Of a stretch of DNA of 64,000 nucleotides, positions 17,440-25,775 are shown piece after piece; positions within the stretch are counted from its first letter, which is position 1; each line of letters opens with the position of its first letter. Origin of the DNA: Paenibacillus azoreducens (GTDB lineage: Bacteria; Bacillota; Bacilli; Paenibacillales; Paenibacillaceae); the NCBI RefSeq assembly GCF_021654775.1, contig NZ_AP025343.1:3749501-3813500 (forward strand), given 5' to 3'. The notes under the pieces were generated by a model. It saw nothing but the letters and a program-made list of their open reading frames with translations, was not told where the DNA came from and did not search any database. Both the position numbers and the translations under genes were made by a program.

Positions 17440-18651
17440 TCATTTATCGTCGTATTTACGAAGCTCCAGCTTGGCGATGGCAGCTTGATGCACTTCGTCC
17501 GGTCCGTCCGCCAGGCGCAGCGTTCTTGCGTTGGCCCAATGTGCGGCTAGCGGAAAGTCTTCGCTCACGCCTGCGGCGCCAAATGCTTGAATGGCCCGAT
17601 CAAGCACCCGCAGCGCCATATTGGGAGCGACGACCTTAATCATCGCAATTTCCGCCTTGGCGGCCTTGTTCCCTACTGTGTCCATCATATAAGCCGCCTA
17701 CAGCGTCAGCAGCCGCGCTTGTTCGATCTCAATTCGCGACCCGGCGATCCAATCCTGAACGGCCCCTTGCTGGGCAAGTGTCTTGCCGAACGCCGTACGC
17801 TTTCTCACGCGCTTGCATAATTGCTCAAGCGCCCGCTCCGCCGCACCGATCAGGCGCATGCAATGATGAATACGCCCGGGGCCGAGCCGCCCTTGCGCAA
17901 TGGCGAAGCCTTTGCCCGCTTCCCATAGGATGGAGTCAGCCGGCAAGCGAACGTGGTCATATTCGATCTCCGCATGACCATGCGGCGCATGATCATAACC
18001 GAACACGGGAAGCATACGGCGGACCCGAACCCCGGGCGCGTCCAATGGAACCAGTATCATGGACTGCTGCTCATGGCGCGGCGCATCCGGATCCGTCTTC
18101 CCCATCACGATCGCCACCTTGCAGCGCGGATCGCCTGCACCCGAAGACCACCATTTGCGTCCTGTTACGACATACTCATCTCCCTCACGCTTGATCGTTG
18201 CCTCGATATTCGTCGCATCCGAGGAAGCGACATCCGGTTCGGTCATGGAGAAGCATGAACGGATGCTCCCCTCGAGCAGCGGCAGGAGCCACTGATCCTT
18301 CTGCTCTCGGGTTCCATATCGGACAAGCACCTCCATATTGCCCGTATCCGGCGCCGAACAATTAAACACCTCCGGCGCGATAAGCGAGCGCCCCATAATC
18401 TCGCATAGCGGAGCATATTCGAGATTCGTCAGCCCCGCTCCATACTCCCTGTCCGGCAAAAACAGATTCCAGAGCCCGGCCTGCTTGGCCTGCAGCTTCA
18501 TATCCTCCATAACCGGCGGCACCGTCCACCTGCTGTCGGCCTGTTGAAGCTGTTCTTCATACGTTTTCTCGTTTGGATACACTACCTCATCCATGAATTC
18601 CAGTAACGAGCGCTGCAGCGACTTCACCTTTGCCGAATAATCAAAATGCAC
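17440..18651 (-). pseudogene. Acyl-CoA dehydrogenase family gene interrupted by an amber codon
   Basis: The frame runs 404 codons from GTG 18651 (GAAGGGGG, 7 nt) to the stop at 17440, but codon 318 is TAG (17698-17700). Upstream are 317 residues with the N-terminal and middle domains ([28 protein letters not shown]). Downstream the same frame continues [18 protein letters not shown] and ends with the C-terminal helical domain ([24 protein letters not shown]). Related proteins have Lys here, so one A-to-T change of AAG would explain it. The family is ACAD10/11- and LvaC-like, working with the APH kinase on 4-hydroxyacyl-CoA. No pyrrolysine system is visible, so the protein is probably truncated and inactive unless this is a sequencing error. 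Confidence 0.88.
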
Positions 18652-18674
18652 TGATATTCCCCCTTCAACCGGAA

Positions 18675-18694
18675 CATACTGACCGGATAGTATG
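18675..18694. promoter_or_regulatory. Palindromic operator before the acyl-CoA operon
   Basis: CATACT (18675-18680) and AGTATG (18689-18694) flank GACCGGAT, 24 bp before the first gene. The position and TetR-like size suggest it is the site of the operon's own TetR protein. Confidence 0.55.
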
Positions 18695-18838
18695 CTGAAA
18701 TGTTATATACTTACTAAATCAAACCCCAAAATATTCCATATTCCCGTTGGGCTTTAGTGTGTGATTCTTTGGAGGGACGTGTTACTTGTGCAAATGCGAT
18801 TTATGGAAAGGATGGAGAATTGGAATGATGGTAATATG

Positions 18839-18865
18839 AAAAAAGCACTTCCTGTTGGGAAGTGC
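18839..18865 (-). terminator. Terminator after the T-box-linked acetyltransferase
   Basis: On the minus strand GCACTTCC (18865-18858) pairs with GGAAGTGC (18852-18845), followed by TTTTTT. Confidence 0.85.
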
Positions 18866-18928
18866 GGAGAATAAGCAAGCGATACGGTATCTATCTTCTA
18901 AACACAGTATAAAGCGAACGGCATAATG

Positions 18929-19474
18929 CTACACTTCAGTGTTCACGATTCCATAATAAATAAGGTCTTCAAATTTATTTTCCTTATAAATATGCTGTAG
19001 TAAAAGACCTTCCTTCACCATGCCGCATTTTTCCATTACTCGTCCGGAACCGGGATTTGAGGCAAAATATCTCGCATATACTTTGTGGTAGTGCTTTTCT
19101 GAAAAAGCAAACTCAATAACAGCTTTTGCTGCTTCTGTTGCAAATCCGTTACCCCAATATTCCTCACCGATCCAATATCCAAGTTCGCCATTTCTATGTA
19201 TTTTGTTATTTGTGAGTCCGATGGCTCCATACAGCTCATTTGTATATTTATCCGTTATGGCAAACTCATATGATTCATTATTGTTAAAATTATCTTCATG
19301 TGTTCGAATCCATGATATTGCAGATTCCAAAGGATATGGATAAGGCAGAGTTAACGTGCTTTTGTAGATATTATAGTTGTTGCAGAACTCACATACACGA
19401 TCCGCATCGGATAATTCAAAAGGTCTTAACGTCAGTCTTTCAGTCGTTATCGTTCTTTTTTCTGCATTGTACAT
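18929..19474 (-). CDS. RimJ/RimL-type GNAT N-acetyltransferase
   Basis: A 181-residue GNAT protein of the ribosomal-protein acetyltransferase type: TERLTLRPFELSDAD at the start, the acetyl-CoA loop in YWGNGFATEA near 110-120, and NPGSGRVMEKCGM near 140. It transfers acetyl from acetyl-CoA to an amine; such proteins modify protein N-termini or small molecules, including toxic aminoacyl nucleotides. ATG 19474 follows GGGGGT at 8 nt. The only transcription signals upstream are the T-box leader and repeat copy B, so this gene seems to be what the T-box controls. Confidence 0.88.
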   Translation of the reverse strand: MYNAEKRTITTERLTLRPFELSDADRVCEFCNNYNIYKSTLTLPYPYPLESAISWIRTHEDNFNNNESYEFAITDKYTNELYGAIGLTNNKIHRNGELGYWIGEEYWGNGFATEAAKAVIEFAFSEKHYHKVYARYFASNPGSGRVMEKCGMVKEGLLLQHIYKENKFEDLIYYGIVNTEV

Positions 19475-19500
19475 AACTTTACCCCCATTTAAATGAAAAT

Positions 19501-19613
19501 AAGAAAAACGTCTATCGACGTACTTTCTAGGAAGACAGACCGCATTTAGCGGATGTTTTTCTTGCGATTATAGAATTGTTCAGCTTCGCTGAAAATTTAT
19601 AAATTCTATAATC
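19501..19613. repeat. Two-hairpin repeat, copy B
   Basis: 113 bp identical, base for base, to the reverse complement of 52129-52241. AAGAAAAAC (19501-19509) pairs with GTTTTTCTT (19555-19563), enclosing ACGTC/GACGT and CCGC/GCGG hairpins; then GATTATAGAATT (19566-19577) pairs with AATTCTATAATC (19602-19613) around CAGC/GCTG. It lies between the T-box terminator and the acetyltransferase gene. Confidence 0.9.
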
Positions 19614-19622
19614 TTAAAAAAA

Positions 19623-19890
19623 TACAAAAAACTCCATCCCGTAAGGGACGGAGTTTGATCCGCGATACCACCCTAATTGGTGTTTAATAGCAACACCCGC
19701 TTAGTCGCCATCCAGCAATGACGCTCCACAATAACGGTTGGACTCCGTGTCTGCGTACATATTTCGACAGACCTGCTCAGAGGTGACCTCTCGAAATCCG
19801 ATGCCGACTGCTTCACACCAACCAGCAGTTCTCTGTACAGCATATCTGGATCTGAGTATCCTCTTCGCCGCATTTCCTTCCAAAAGTTTC
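19623..19890 (-). promoter_or_regulatory. T-box riboswitch, probably valine-responsive
   Basis: The minus strand carries the canonical T-box AGGGTGGTATCGCGG (19674-19660) followed by a terminator whose arms AAACTCCATCCC (19629-19640) and GGGACGGAGTTT (19645-19656) precede T6. Upstream, Stem I can be folded: AGAGG/CCTCT base, ATGCTG/CGGCAT, the AGAGA bulge and an ACTGC/GCAGT apical stem. The specifier-loop strand reads GAGAGGTCACCTCTGAGC; by alignment with GAA-NNN-ACC in known T-boxes the specifier is GUC (Val), less surely UCA (Ser). Uncharged tRNA binding would allow transcription into the acetyltransferase. No aminoacyl-tRNA synthetase or biosynthetic gene follows. Confidence 0.92.
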
Positions 19891-19896
19891 ATTAAT

Positions 19897-19924
19897 TCTA
19901 TATTCAAGCTGGAACCTCTGTCAA
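19897..19924 (-). promoter_or_regulatory. SigA promoter of the T-box leader
   Basis: On the minus strand TTGACA (19924-19919), 16 nt, TATAGA (19902-19897). Confidence 0.7.
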
Positions 19925-19990
19925 GCATGAATTCATGAACTACAGGAATTTTATTAATCGCGCTAACCCAACCTTTAAAATCAGCTGTTT

Positions 19991-20371
19991 TTAACTTAAT
20001 TGAATTACTCCCCACATGTTCCCATTCGGGTCAAGGAATTTTAGAACCCATCCAAATCCTTCATTTTGAAAAAAGGTAATTTCTACTCCAATTGATTTCA
20101 AGTGATCGTGTAATTTATGTACTTGCTTTGTGTTATAGAGCAAAACCGGCATTGTCTGCCCATTAAATATGAAATTTGCATTTGTATCTTCTTTGGTCTC
20201 CCATAACATCAACATTGGACCTTCTTCTAATGTTAAAAATGCATGATGATGTTCTTCTGACTTACCTGTTAATTGGAAACCGAGGTTCGATACGTACCAA
20301 TTGATTGATTCATTTAGATCTTGGACTGGAATCTGCATGTGTTCTAATTTTGTTAGAAAGTCATTATTCAT
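19991..20371 (-). CDS. VOC (glyoxalase/bleomycin-resistance fold) protein
   Basis: A 126-residue VOC-superfamily protein with two beta-alpha-beta-beta-beta units: HMQIPVQDLNESINWYVSNLGF at the start gives the first metal-site half, and the C-terminal FLDPNGNMWGVIQ the second. Members are metal-dependent lyases, dioxygenases or drug-binding proteins; substrate unknown. ATG 20371 is preceded by AGAAGGAG at 8 nt. It lies downstream of a second VOC gene on the same strand, with 47 bp between them, likely one transcript. Confidence 0.83.
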   Translation of the reverse strand: MNNDFLTKLEHMQIPVQDLNESINWYVSNLGFQLTGKSEEHHHAFLTLEEGPMLMLWETKEDTNANFIFNGQTMPVLLYNTKQVHKLHDHLKSIGVEITFFQNEGFGWVLKFLDPNGNMWGVIQLS

Positions 20372-20418
20372 TCTGCTCACTCCTTCTAGGTTATGAATTC
20401 AAACACTTCTTGTTTACC

Positions 20419-20880
20419 TTATCTGACAAGATTGAATAAATGAGCCTTTACTTTATGCACTTCCTCGGATGTTCGATGCACATTTACGCATTCGTTTACG
20501 TCAAATTTATTACCATCCGGATCGTAAAATACAAAGTTGATTCCACAACTATCGCGATCCTGAAGTTCTTCGATTCTCACATCATTTTTTTTCAGATGGT
20601 CATGCAATACCTCGATCTGCCTCACTTCAAAAGTTAGCCTGAACATTTCATAACCAGCTTTATTGGGGAATTGATTATCAATTGCCCCTACCGTTTCTAC
20701 CAAGTGCAGCCATTGGCCATCAGATAACTTCAATATAGCTTGATCCTCTGCTGCATTATATGGCACCGCGTACTCTAATCCAAAATTACGCTGCCACCAT
20801 TGCGCCGACTTCAACGGATTTCTAACCGGCACGTAAACCGAACAAACTGCCTTTAAAGCATTTCCTTGAATTCCCGACAT
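20419..20880 (-). CDS. VOC-family protein
   Basis: A 153-residue VOC protein: SVYVPVRNPLKSAQWWQRNF near the start and FVFYDPDGNKFDVNE near residue 120 are the two metal-site halves. ATG 20880 is preceded by AAAGG at 9 nt; an ATG nine bases upstream abuts the ribosome binding site. It forms a probable operon with the next VOC gene. Function unknown. Confidence 0.83.
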   Translation of the reverse strand: MSGIQGNALKAVCSVYVPVRNPLKSAQWWQRNFGLEYAVPYNAAEDQAILKLSDGQWLHLVETVGAIDNQFPNKAGYEMFRLTFEVRQIEVLHDHLKKNDVRIEELQDRDSCGINFVFYDPDGNKFDVNECVNVHRTSEEVHKVKAHLFNLVR

Positions 20881-21025
20881 CTCAATCATCCTTTCATTAA
20901 TTGTTTCCTTACATATTAAGAAACGATTATTTCAGCAAAAACCAAACATATTCAAAAAGATTTTTTTGAGACGACACTAAAATAGTTGGAATACCACCTA
21001 GGATACACGCAACACAGCCATCAGA

Positions 21026-21065
21026 ACAAAAAAAGAAGTTCCACCTGACTAGAATGAACTTCTTT
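21026..21065 (-). terminator. Terminator after a GNAT remnant
   Basis: AAAGAAGTTC (21032-21041) pairs with GAACTTCTTT (21056-21065); the minus strand continues in a T tract. Confidence 0.7.
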
Positions 21066-21166
21066 CATTTTAATCGCTTTCTATGAACCAGACGCCGCCG
21101 CTTTATTAAGCTGCTTTACTCTATTTATAACTGGAACGTTGTGTCGATTTTTTTTCTGTGTTCATT

Positions 21167-21372
21167 TTATAGTTCCAACTCCATAAACACATCTGCTCTT
21201 ACATACGGCATTGGCCCGATCTGCTCGACCGGAACGTGCTTGAACCCAACCGATTCGTATAGATAAACGGCGTTCGGCAGCTTGGTGCTACTGCCCAAAA
21301 AGAGCGATTTTGCGCCAAGCTCACGTGCGCGATCAATGGCGGCATGGATGAATGTCCGTCAAATCAGACTGC
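21167..21372 (-). pseudogene. C-terminal fragment of a GNAT acetyltransferase
   Basis: The minus strand encodes TFIHAAIDRARELGAKS followed by LFLGSSTKLPNAVYLYESVG and ends in FMELEL with TAA at 21167. This is the last third of a GNAT protein with the usual LYESVGFK motif. Just upstream is an in-frame TGA and no acetyl-CoA-binding domain, so the N-terminal half is missing. A terminator follows, as it would for a formerly intact gene. Confidence 0.75.
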
Positions 21373-21744
21373 CAGCGAACGGCGCTTTATTTTCCGTAGT
21401 TACTCGTAGTTAACATAACATATATTATGATGAGTTATTTTTATAGCATACGATTTAATTTAAGACACAAATTATGCCAAATGCGCACTTCCTCCACATC
21501 GATTGGATTGGGGGCATTGCGCCGGCATTGGTCAACATGAAGCGGATTCCGATTTTATAGATAAAAGCCTAATGAAATTTTTACTTGAAAGTTCAACTTT
21601 TTCAGTATCCTTCTAATGTGATTTTAATCTTACTATATTACTGTTGTTTTATTCTCACTAAAACGCTTAAAAAAACAGATATGTTTTATAGATTGGGAGA
21701 GAAATAAGGTTGTGGAAAACAACTGCAAAGAAAGGAAAATATGT
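21373..21744. other. Intergenic region without an assigned gene
   Basis: AT-rich DNA between the GNAT remnant and the DUF347 gene. A short plus-strand frame (about 21480-21560) encodes a tail that looks like a degraded protein end, but I cannot place it. It should contain the DUF347 promoter; no clear -35/-10 pair stands out. Confidence 0.4.
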
Positions 21745-22950
21745 ATGGAAGCGAACCAAGACAAATTGAAAATTTTACTTAGCAAAGTACCTGAAGTTAC
21801 TATTTTTTTCTGGATCATTAAGGTTTTATGCACAACTGTAGGAGAAACATTTGCCGATTTCCTCAATTTCAATCTCGGATTTGGTTTGACTCTCACGACA
21901 ATCATCATGGGAATTGCGTTTTTCCTTGTATTGTTTTTTCAGTTTAGAGCAAACAAATATGTTCCAGGCATCTATTGGCTAACGGTTGTGCTTATAAGCG
22001 TATTTGGGACGTTGGTAACTGATAATTTGACAGACAATGTCGGCATACCCCTTGAGACTAGTACAATAGTTTTCTCCGCGTTACTAGGATTAACTTTTCT
22101 TTTTTGGTATCTCAGTGAAAAAACACTCTCGATACACTCGATTTATACGAGAAAAAGAGAAGTTTTCTATTGGCTCACCATTCTTTTCACATTTGCGCTT
22201 GGAACAGCCGTCGGCGATTTATTTTCCGAACAACTCGGTCTAGGTTATCTTCTTACAGGAATAACAGTCGTTATTATAATAGCTTGCGTATTCTTGGCAT
22301 ATAAATTCTTGAAACTGGATGGGATATTAGCGTTTTGGATTGCTTACATTCTTACACGTCCGCTCGGAGCATCATTAGGGGATTACCTATCTCAACCAAC
22401 AAATAATGGCGCGTTAGGTTTGGGGACAACAGTAACGAGTGTCATCTTTCTTATAACTATTTTAGCGATCATTGTTTATCTTGCTGTTACAAAATTTGAT
22501 GCAACGGCGAAAAGCGAAACCGCGGAAACAAACCAGGCAAATGGAAGCAAGAAAAATGTTTTGATGCAAACCGTTGTTGCACTGTGTATTTTCTTAGTTA
22601 CTGGTATAGGCGGTTATGTTGGGCTAAACAATAATATCGCGGCACAGAGCGATTCAACGCAAGCTACATTAGCTGGTCATTTAACAGATTTCGTTAAAAT
22701 TGAAAGTGATATGCTAAACGACGTAAACTCAAATGATTTTGCTTCGGCCAAAAAAGGCGCTGACAATTTGGAACATCAATGGGACACATCTGAGCCTAAA
22801 CTTAGGAAAATAGACGGCAAAACATGGACCCAAATTGATGGAACGATTGACGTGGTATTAGCATCAATTCGTTCAGGAAACCCTGATGCTAACCAAAGTA
22901 AATCTGCACTTAACGATTCGCTCAGTATCTTAAACGGGTCGAATAAATAA
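21745..22950 (+). CDS. DUF347/COG4705 repeat membrane protein with a helical tail
   Basis: A 401-residue integral membrane protein. Its membrane part holds repeats of the DUF347 type, each with a Gly-Asp or Gly-Glu signature: IKVLCTTVGETFADFLN, TFALGTAVGDLFSEQLG and LTRPLGASLGDYLSQP, giving about eight helices. After a linker (about 265-280) one further helix anchors an outer domain of about 100 residues rich in Asp, Asn and Ser. DUF347 proteins are functionally uncharacterised; the tail is not part of the usual family. ATG 21745 follows AAAGGA at 8 nt; an upstream GTG at 21712 lacks one. It is monocistronic, closed by a terminator. Confidence 0.85.
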   Translation: MEANQDKLKILLSKVPEVTIFFWIIKVLCTTVGETFADFLNFNLGFGLTLTTIIMGIAFFLVLFFQFRANKYVPGIYWLTVVLISVFGTLVTDNLTDNVGIPLETSTIVFSALLGLTFLFWYLSEKTLSIHSIYTRKREVFYWLTILFTFALGTAVGDLFSEQLGLGYLLTGITVVIIIACVFLAYKFLKLDGILAFWIAYILTRPLGASLGDYLSQPTNNGALGLGTTVTSVIFLITILAIIVYLAVTKFDATAKSETAETNQANGSKKNVLMQTVVALCIFLVTGIGGYVGLNNNIAAQSDSTQATLAGHLTDFVKIESDMLNDVNSNDFASAKKGADNLEHQWDTSEPKLRKIDGKTWTQIDGTIDVVLASIRSGNPDANQSKSALNDSLSILNGSNK

Positions 22951-22964
22951 GAATGAAAACACAA

Positions 22965-23021
22965 AACCCGCAAGAAGTTCGCTTTTTTCAAAGTGTCCAT
23001 CTTGCGGGTTCATTTATTTTT
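22965..23021 (+). terminator. Terminator of the DUF347 gene
   Basis: AACCCGCAAGA (22965-22975) pairs with TCTTGCGGGTT (23000-23010), followed by a T-rich stretch. Confidence 0.75.
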
Positions 23022-23106
23022 GCAATCAAACGATTAAACTAACTTTTCCGTTACGGATCTCAATACCCTATCCAAACTGCTTATGAACCGCTCCCGTTAA
23101 ATCGCT

Positions 23107-23718
23107 CTATATGTGTGGAACAAGATTTTCAAATGCAAAACCCCATTTACCATCTTGATACTCAATTTTATGTATACTAGTATATGAAGCCGGAAATTTG
23201 ATGCTTTTATTTGTCCACATCAAACCTTTTAAGGTATGGTATATGACATTTATTACCCCACCATGAGTTACGACAATTACATTTTCAGCATGATGTGCAC
23301 TTTCCTGCTCTTTACATAATTTCGAAAACGTCTCACTTATTCGCGTGAAAAACTCAAGCGGGCTTTCTCCCCCAGGGTATCTTTCATCCATCTGTAAGGC
23401 CGAGAAATATAGACCTGGATAGCGTTCATTTACTATTTCGTGAGGCATCCCAGCTATTACGCCGTTGTTGGTTTCTCTCCAACAGTCGCTGCTTTCAACA
23501 GGCAAGTCAATCTCTCTGGCTATCTCGTTTGATGTATCTATAGCGCGTTGCAAATCGCTACTAATGATTCGAGTTATGTTAAAGTCGGTTTGGTTTTCCT
23601 TGAGATAACGGCCAAGCTTCTCCGATTGTCTAAAACCCTCAACTACAAGCCCCCGTTGACTCCAACCACCTCTAAAGCCTTCATCATCTATACCATGCCT
23701 AATAAAATAAATTGACAT
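23107..23718 (-). CDS. Histidine phosphatase family protein
   Basis: A 203-residue phosphoglycerate-mutase-like phosphatase. The catalytic RHG is at 7-9 (FIRHGIDD), the second Arg near 55, and the second His in VVTHGGVINV near 150; phosphate is transferred through the first His. Substrates in this superfamily range from sugar phosphates to phosphoproteins. ATG 23718 is preceded by GGAGG. A second member lies 4 kb away (27181-27789), but they are not close relatives. Confidence 0.85.
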   Translation of the reverse strand: MSIYFIRHGIDDEGFRGGWSQRGLVVEGFRQSEKLGRYLKENQTDFNITRIISSDLQRAIDTSNEIAREIDLPVESSDCWRETNNGVIAGMPHEIVNERYPGLYFSALQMDERYPGGESPLEFFTRISETFSKLCKEQESAHHAENVIVVTHGGVINVIYHTLKGLMWTNKSIKFPASYTSIHKIEYQDGKWGFAFENLVPHI

Positions 23719-23855
23719 TTATCTTCTACCTCCAGAAATATTTTGATTTATTACTTCCATATGCATAAAACAGAGTCGTATCCCCTTAAAATGAATTCTC
23801 CAAGTTATTCTCACGATCCTTCCTTTTTGGTGAGAAAGGGCCTCGTCTGCCTGCA

Positions 23856-23884
23856 AAAAAAGCCGCCAATTGGGCGACTTTTTA
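23856..23884 (-). terminator. Terminator after the sigma/anti-sigma operon
   Basis: AAAAAGCCGCC and GGGCGACTTTTT flank AATT; both strands end in T-rich sequence, so it may work in both directions. Confidence 0.75.
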
Positions 23885-23954
23885 TACATATATGCTCTTA
23901 CTCTATAACGTACCCCTTTTGTCGAATACGATTTGCCGGATTGCAGTATCCTCA

Positions 23955-25022
23955 TTATTGGTTGACTGGTACCGTAAAGATCAATTCTGGTATAATCGTT
24001 ATCTTATCGGTTTCACTAGAATAAAAGTATGGAATGATCTTGATTTTCTTCGGCATCCGCTCAAACGGGTCCATATCCATATTCATTGCAACCATTGTCG
24101 TACCGGGAATGCCGCGTCCAAATGCGCCCCTGGTGGAATCTACCTGATTGCCGTCCTGATCCTCAAGTATATACCACAGCCTGTCCCTCTGTTTAGTGAT
24201 ATCCCGCTTGCTGTAATCCTCATTCATGGTCAGCCGGGTCATGACGGGCGTGATTTCAATCCTTCCGAGAGAGATTTTGAAATCTTTCCATTCCTTTGGC
24301 GGATCGTCCGATGTCACGACCTTTGTCGCCGTTTCATTTTTCTTGACGGGGATATCAAAAACAAACGTATCTTTCTCCATCCCTACCAGGGTAATCTTAA
24401 GATTCAGCATAAATTCATTCGGGAAGCGGTAGGGAGTACCATCCTTGGAGCTATAATCGGAATGGCTGATTGTCACTACTGCTGCCGCAGGAGTGCCTGT
24501 ACGTCCCCAATTTTTCATCGTCCCCTGGGATATGGTCATATCGACACTCTCCCCGTTGACCTTACCTCCGACACTGTAGTTTCGATTGTTAAATTGATGG
24601 TCTATGGTATCCTGTTCCAGCACAAAATAAATGTTTGATCCTGAATAAACGAGCTTAGGTATCCGCAGCGTTACCCCATGATGAGTTACGCTCACATTGG
24701 GCTCATCCATCATGCCTTTCTCGTCGGCGGTTTGCAAACCGATGTAATGGGTTAGTTCAAACAGATCCTGGAAGAAAGGAATCCCCTTTAGCGATTTGGC
24801 CATTGCCGGCGAAACAAACGCTGAACCCAACAGAGCTAAGCAAAGCACTAAAACGGCGGCAGCCGAGCCATAAATATACATCCACTTGCTTTTCCTTTTA
24901 ACGGTTAAGGACGGCAATTCACGAAATGCCTCAGCCATCCGCTCATTTACAATCTCCGGTAGCTCGTCCGGAACTGATGCACGGCGATCCAACAACTTCA
25001 TTTCAATATCATTTAGATTCAT
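23955..25022 (-). CDS. DUF4179-type membrane anti-sigma factor
   Basis: A 355-residue single-pass protein: a cytoplasmic N-terminus of about 45 residues, a membrane helix (about 48-72), then an extracytoplasmic part with a DUF4179 domain near 90-200 and a second beta domain of DUF5643 type. Such proteins are encoded directly after ECF sigma factors and hold them inactive until a cell-envelope signal arrives. The gene overlaps the sigma gene by 14 bp, consistent with coupled translation. The anti-sigma role is inferred from context. Confidence 0.82.
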   Translation of the reverse strand: MNLNDIEMKLLDRRASVPDELPEIVNERMAEAFRELPSLTVKRKSKWMYIYGSAAAVLVLCLALLGSAFVSPAMAKSLKGIPFFQDLFELTHYIGLQTADEKGMMDEPNVSVTHHGVTLRIPKLVYSGSNIYFVLEQDTIDHQFNNRNYSVGGKVNGESVDMTISQGTMKNWGRTGTPAAAVVTISHSDYSSKDGTPYRFPNEFMLNLKITLVGMEKDTFVFDIPVKKNETATKVVTSDDPPKEWKDFKISLGRIEITPVMTRLTMNEDYSKRDITKQRDRLWYILEDQDGNQVDSTRGAFGRGIPGTTMVAMNMDMDPFERMPKKIKIIPYFYSSETDKITIIPELIFTVPVNQ

Positions 25023-25548
25023 GCGCTACCTTCCTTTCCGGGGTATCGCCCAGTATTTGAAGCAGCTGCCGGCGTGCCCTGAACAGTCGCCCTTTGACTG
25101 CATTTTCCGTTATTCCGAGCAGTTCAGCTACAGCCAGCAATGGCATATCCTGAAAATAAAATAGCTGAATGACAATTTGCTGCTGCTCCTCAAGCTGCTC
25201 AACAGCATCCCGTATATCGACTGCATCGTAATCGGTTGGTGGTCTCGGTTTATCTATTTCATCCAAATTGTCCACTGGGACCAATCGTTTTTTATTTCTT
25301 AACACCTGATGACATTCGTTTATTAAAATACGGAATATCCAGGTATTAAAAAACTCCGGCTTTCTCAGCGTATGCAGCGATTTGTACGCCTTGAGAATCG
25401 TCTCCTGTATGGCATCCGCACAATCTTCGTCTCTGCCGAGAATCGAAAAAGCCAGCCCGTACATCTTCAGCTTGATCTCAAGTACAAGCCGGATAAATGC
25501 TTCATGATCCCCCTTCTTTGCTTTTTTCACCTCTTGTTTTACATTCAC
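25009..25548 (-). CDS. ECF RNA polymerase sigma factor
   Basis: A 179-residue ECF sigma factor. Region 2 spans about 20-90 (DADQET-like segment reads EDCADAIQETILKAYKS, then FFNTWIFRILINEC), and region 4 about 115-170 (LEEQQQIVIQLFYFQDMPLL, then the HTH VAELLGITENAVKGRLFRARRQL). It redirects RNA polymerase to its own promoters, most likely including the sequence at 25602-25628. The start lies behind GGAGCAGAGAAGA. Confidence 0.9.
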   Translation of the reverse strand: MNVKQEVKKAKKGDHEAFIRLVLEIKLKMYGLAFSILGRDEDCADAIQETILKAYKSLHTLRKPEFFNTWIFRILINECHQVLRNKKRLVPVDNLDEIDKPRPPTDYDAVDIRDAVEQLEEQQQIVIQLFYFQDMPLLAVAELLGITENAVKGRLFRARRQLLQILGDTPERKVAHESK

Positions 25549-25601
25549 TCTTCTCTGCTCCTTTAACCGTATTCAGGTGTCATAGTAAATCAGCCGCTTT
25601 T

Positions 25602-25628
25602 TAGATACATGAGGGGGCCCAAAGGTTT
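25602..25628 (-). promoter_or_regulatory. Candidate autoregulatory ECF promoter
   Basis: On the minus strand AAACCTTT (25628-25621) and GTATCTA (25608-25602), with 16 nt between AAC and GTA, resembles ECF promoters (AAC motif and a GTA/GTC -10). It lies 54 bp before the sigma gene. Confidence 0.4.
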
Positions 25629-25672
25629 TAAACGAATTTAAAAATTTTCTGAAACTCAATTTGTCACCCGAA

Positions 25673-25693
25673 AAAAGCCGCCAATCAGGCGAC
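25673..25693 (-). terminator. Terminator of the HD/CHAP gene
   Basis: On the minus strand AAGTCGCC pairs with GGCGGCTT around TGATT, then TTTTTT. Confidence 0.75.
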
Positions 25694-25775
25694 TTCTCAT
25701 GTATATCCGTTCTTGTCCTCGGACATATTTAGTGCCATACGTTATACGCATTGGCCCTTTGTTTTTTAAGCGGCT

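Noticed and set aside
17698..17700. Pyrrolysine insertion at the amber codon
   Set aside because: The family has no Pyl-containing members, the expected residue is an ordinary Lys reachable by one base change, and no pylT or pylS genes are in the window.
20975..21010. A sequence (AGGTGGTATTCC on the minus strand) that recalls a second T-box
   Set aside because: It lacks the CGCG half of the T-box, and its only nearby terminator lies before it in transcription order, not after it.
23892..24638. A 248-codon frame on the plus strand
   Set aside because: It lies antisense to the DUF4179 anti-sigma gene and crosses that operon's terminator; no domain or ribosome binding site.
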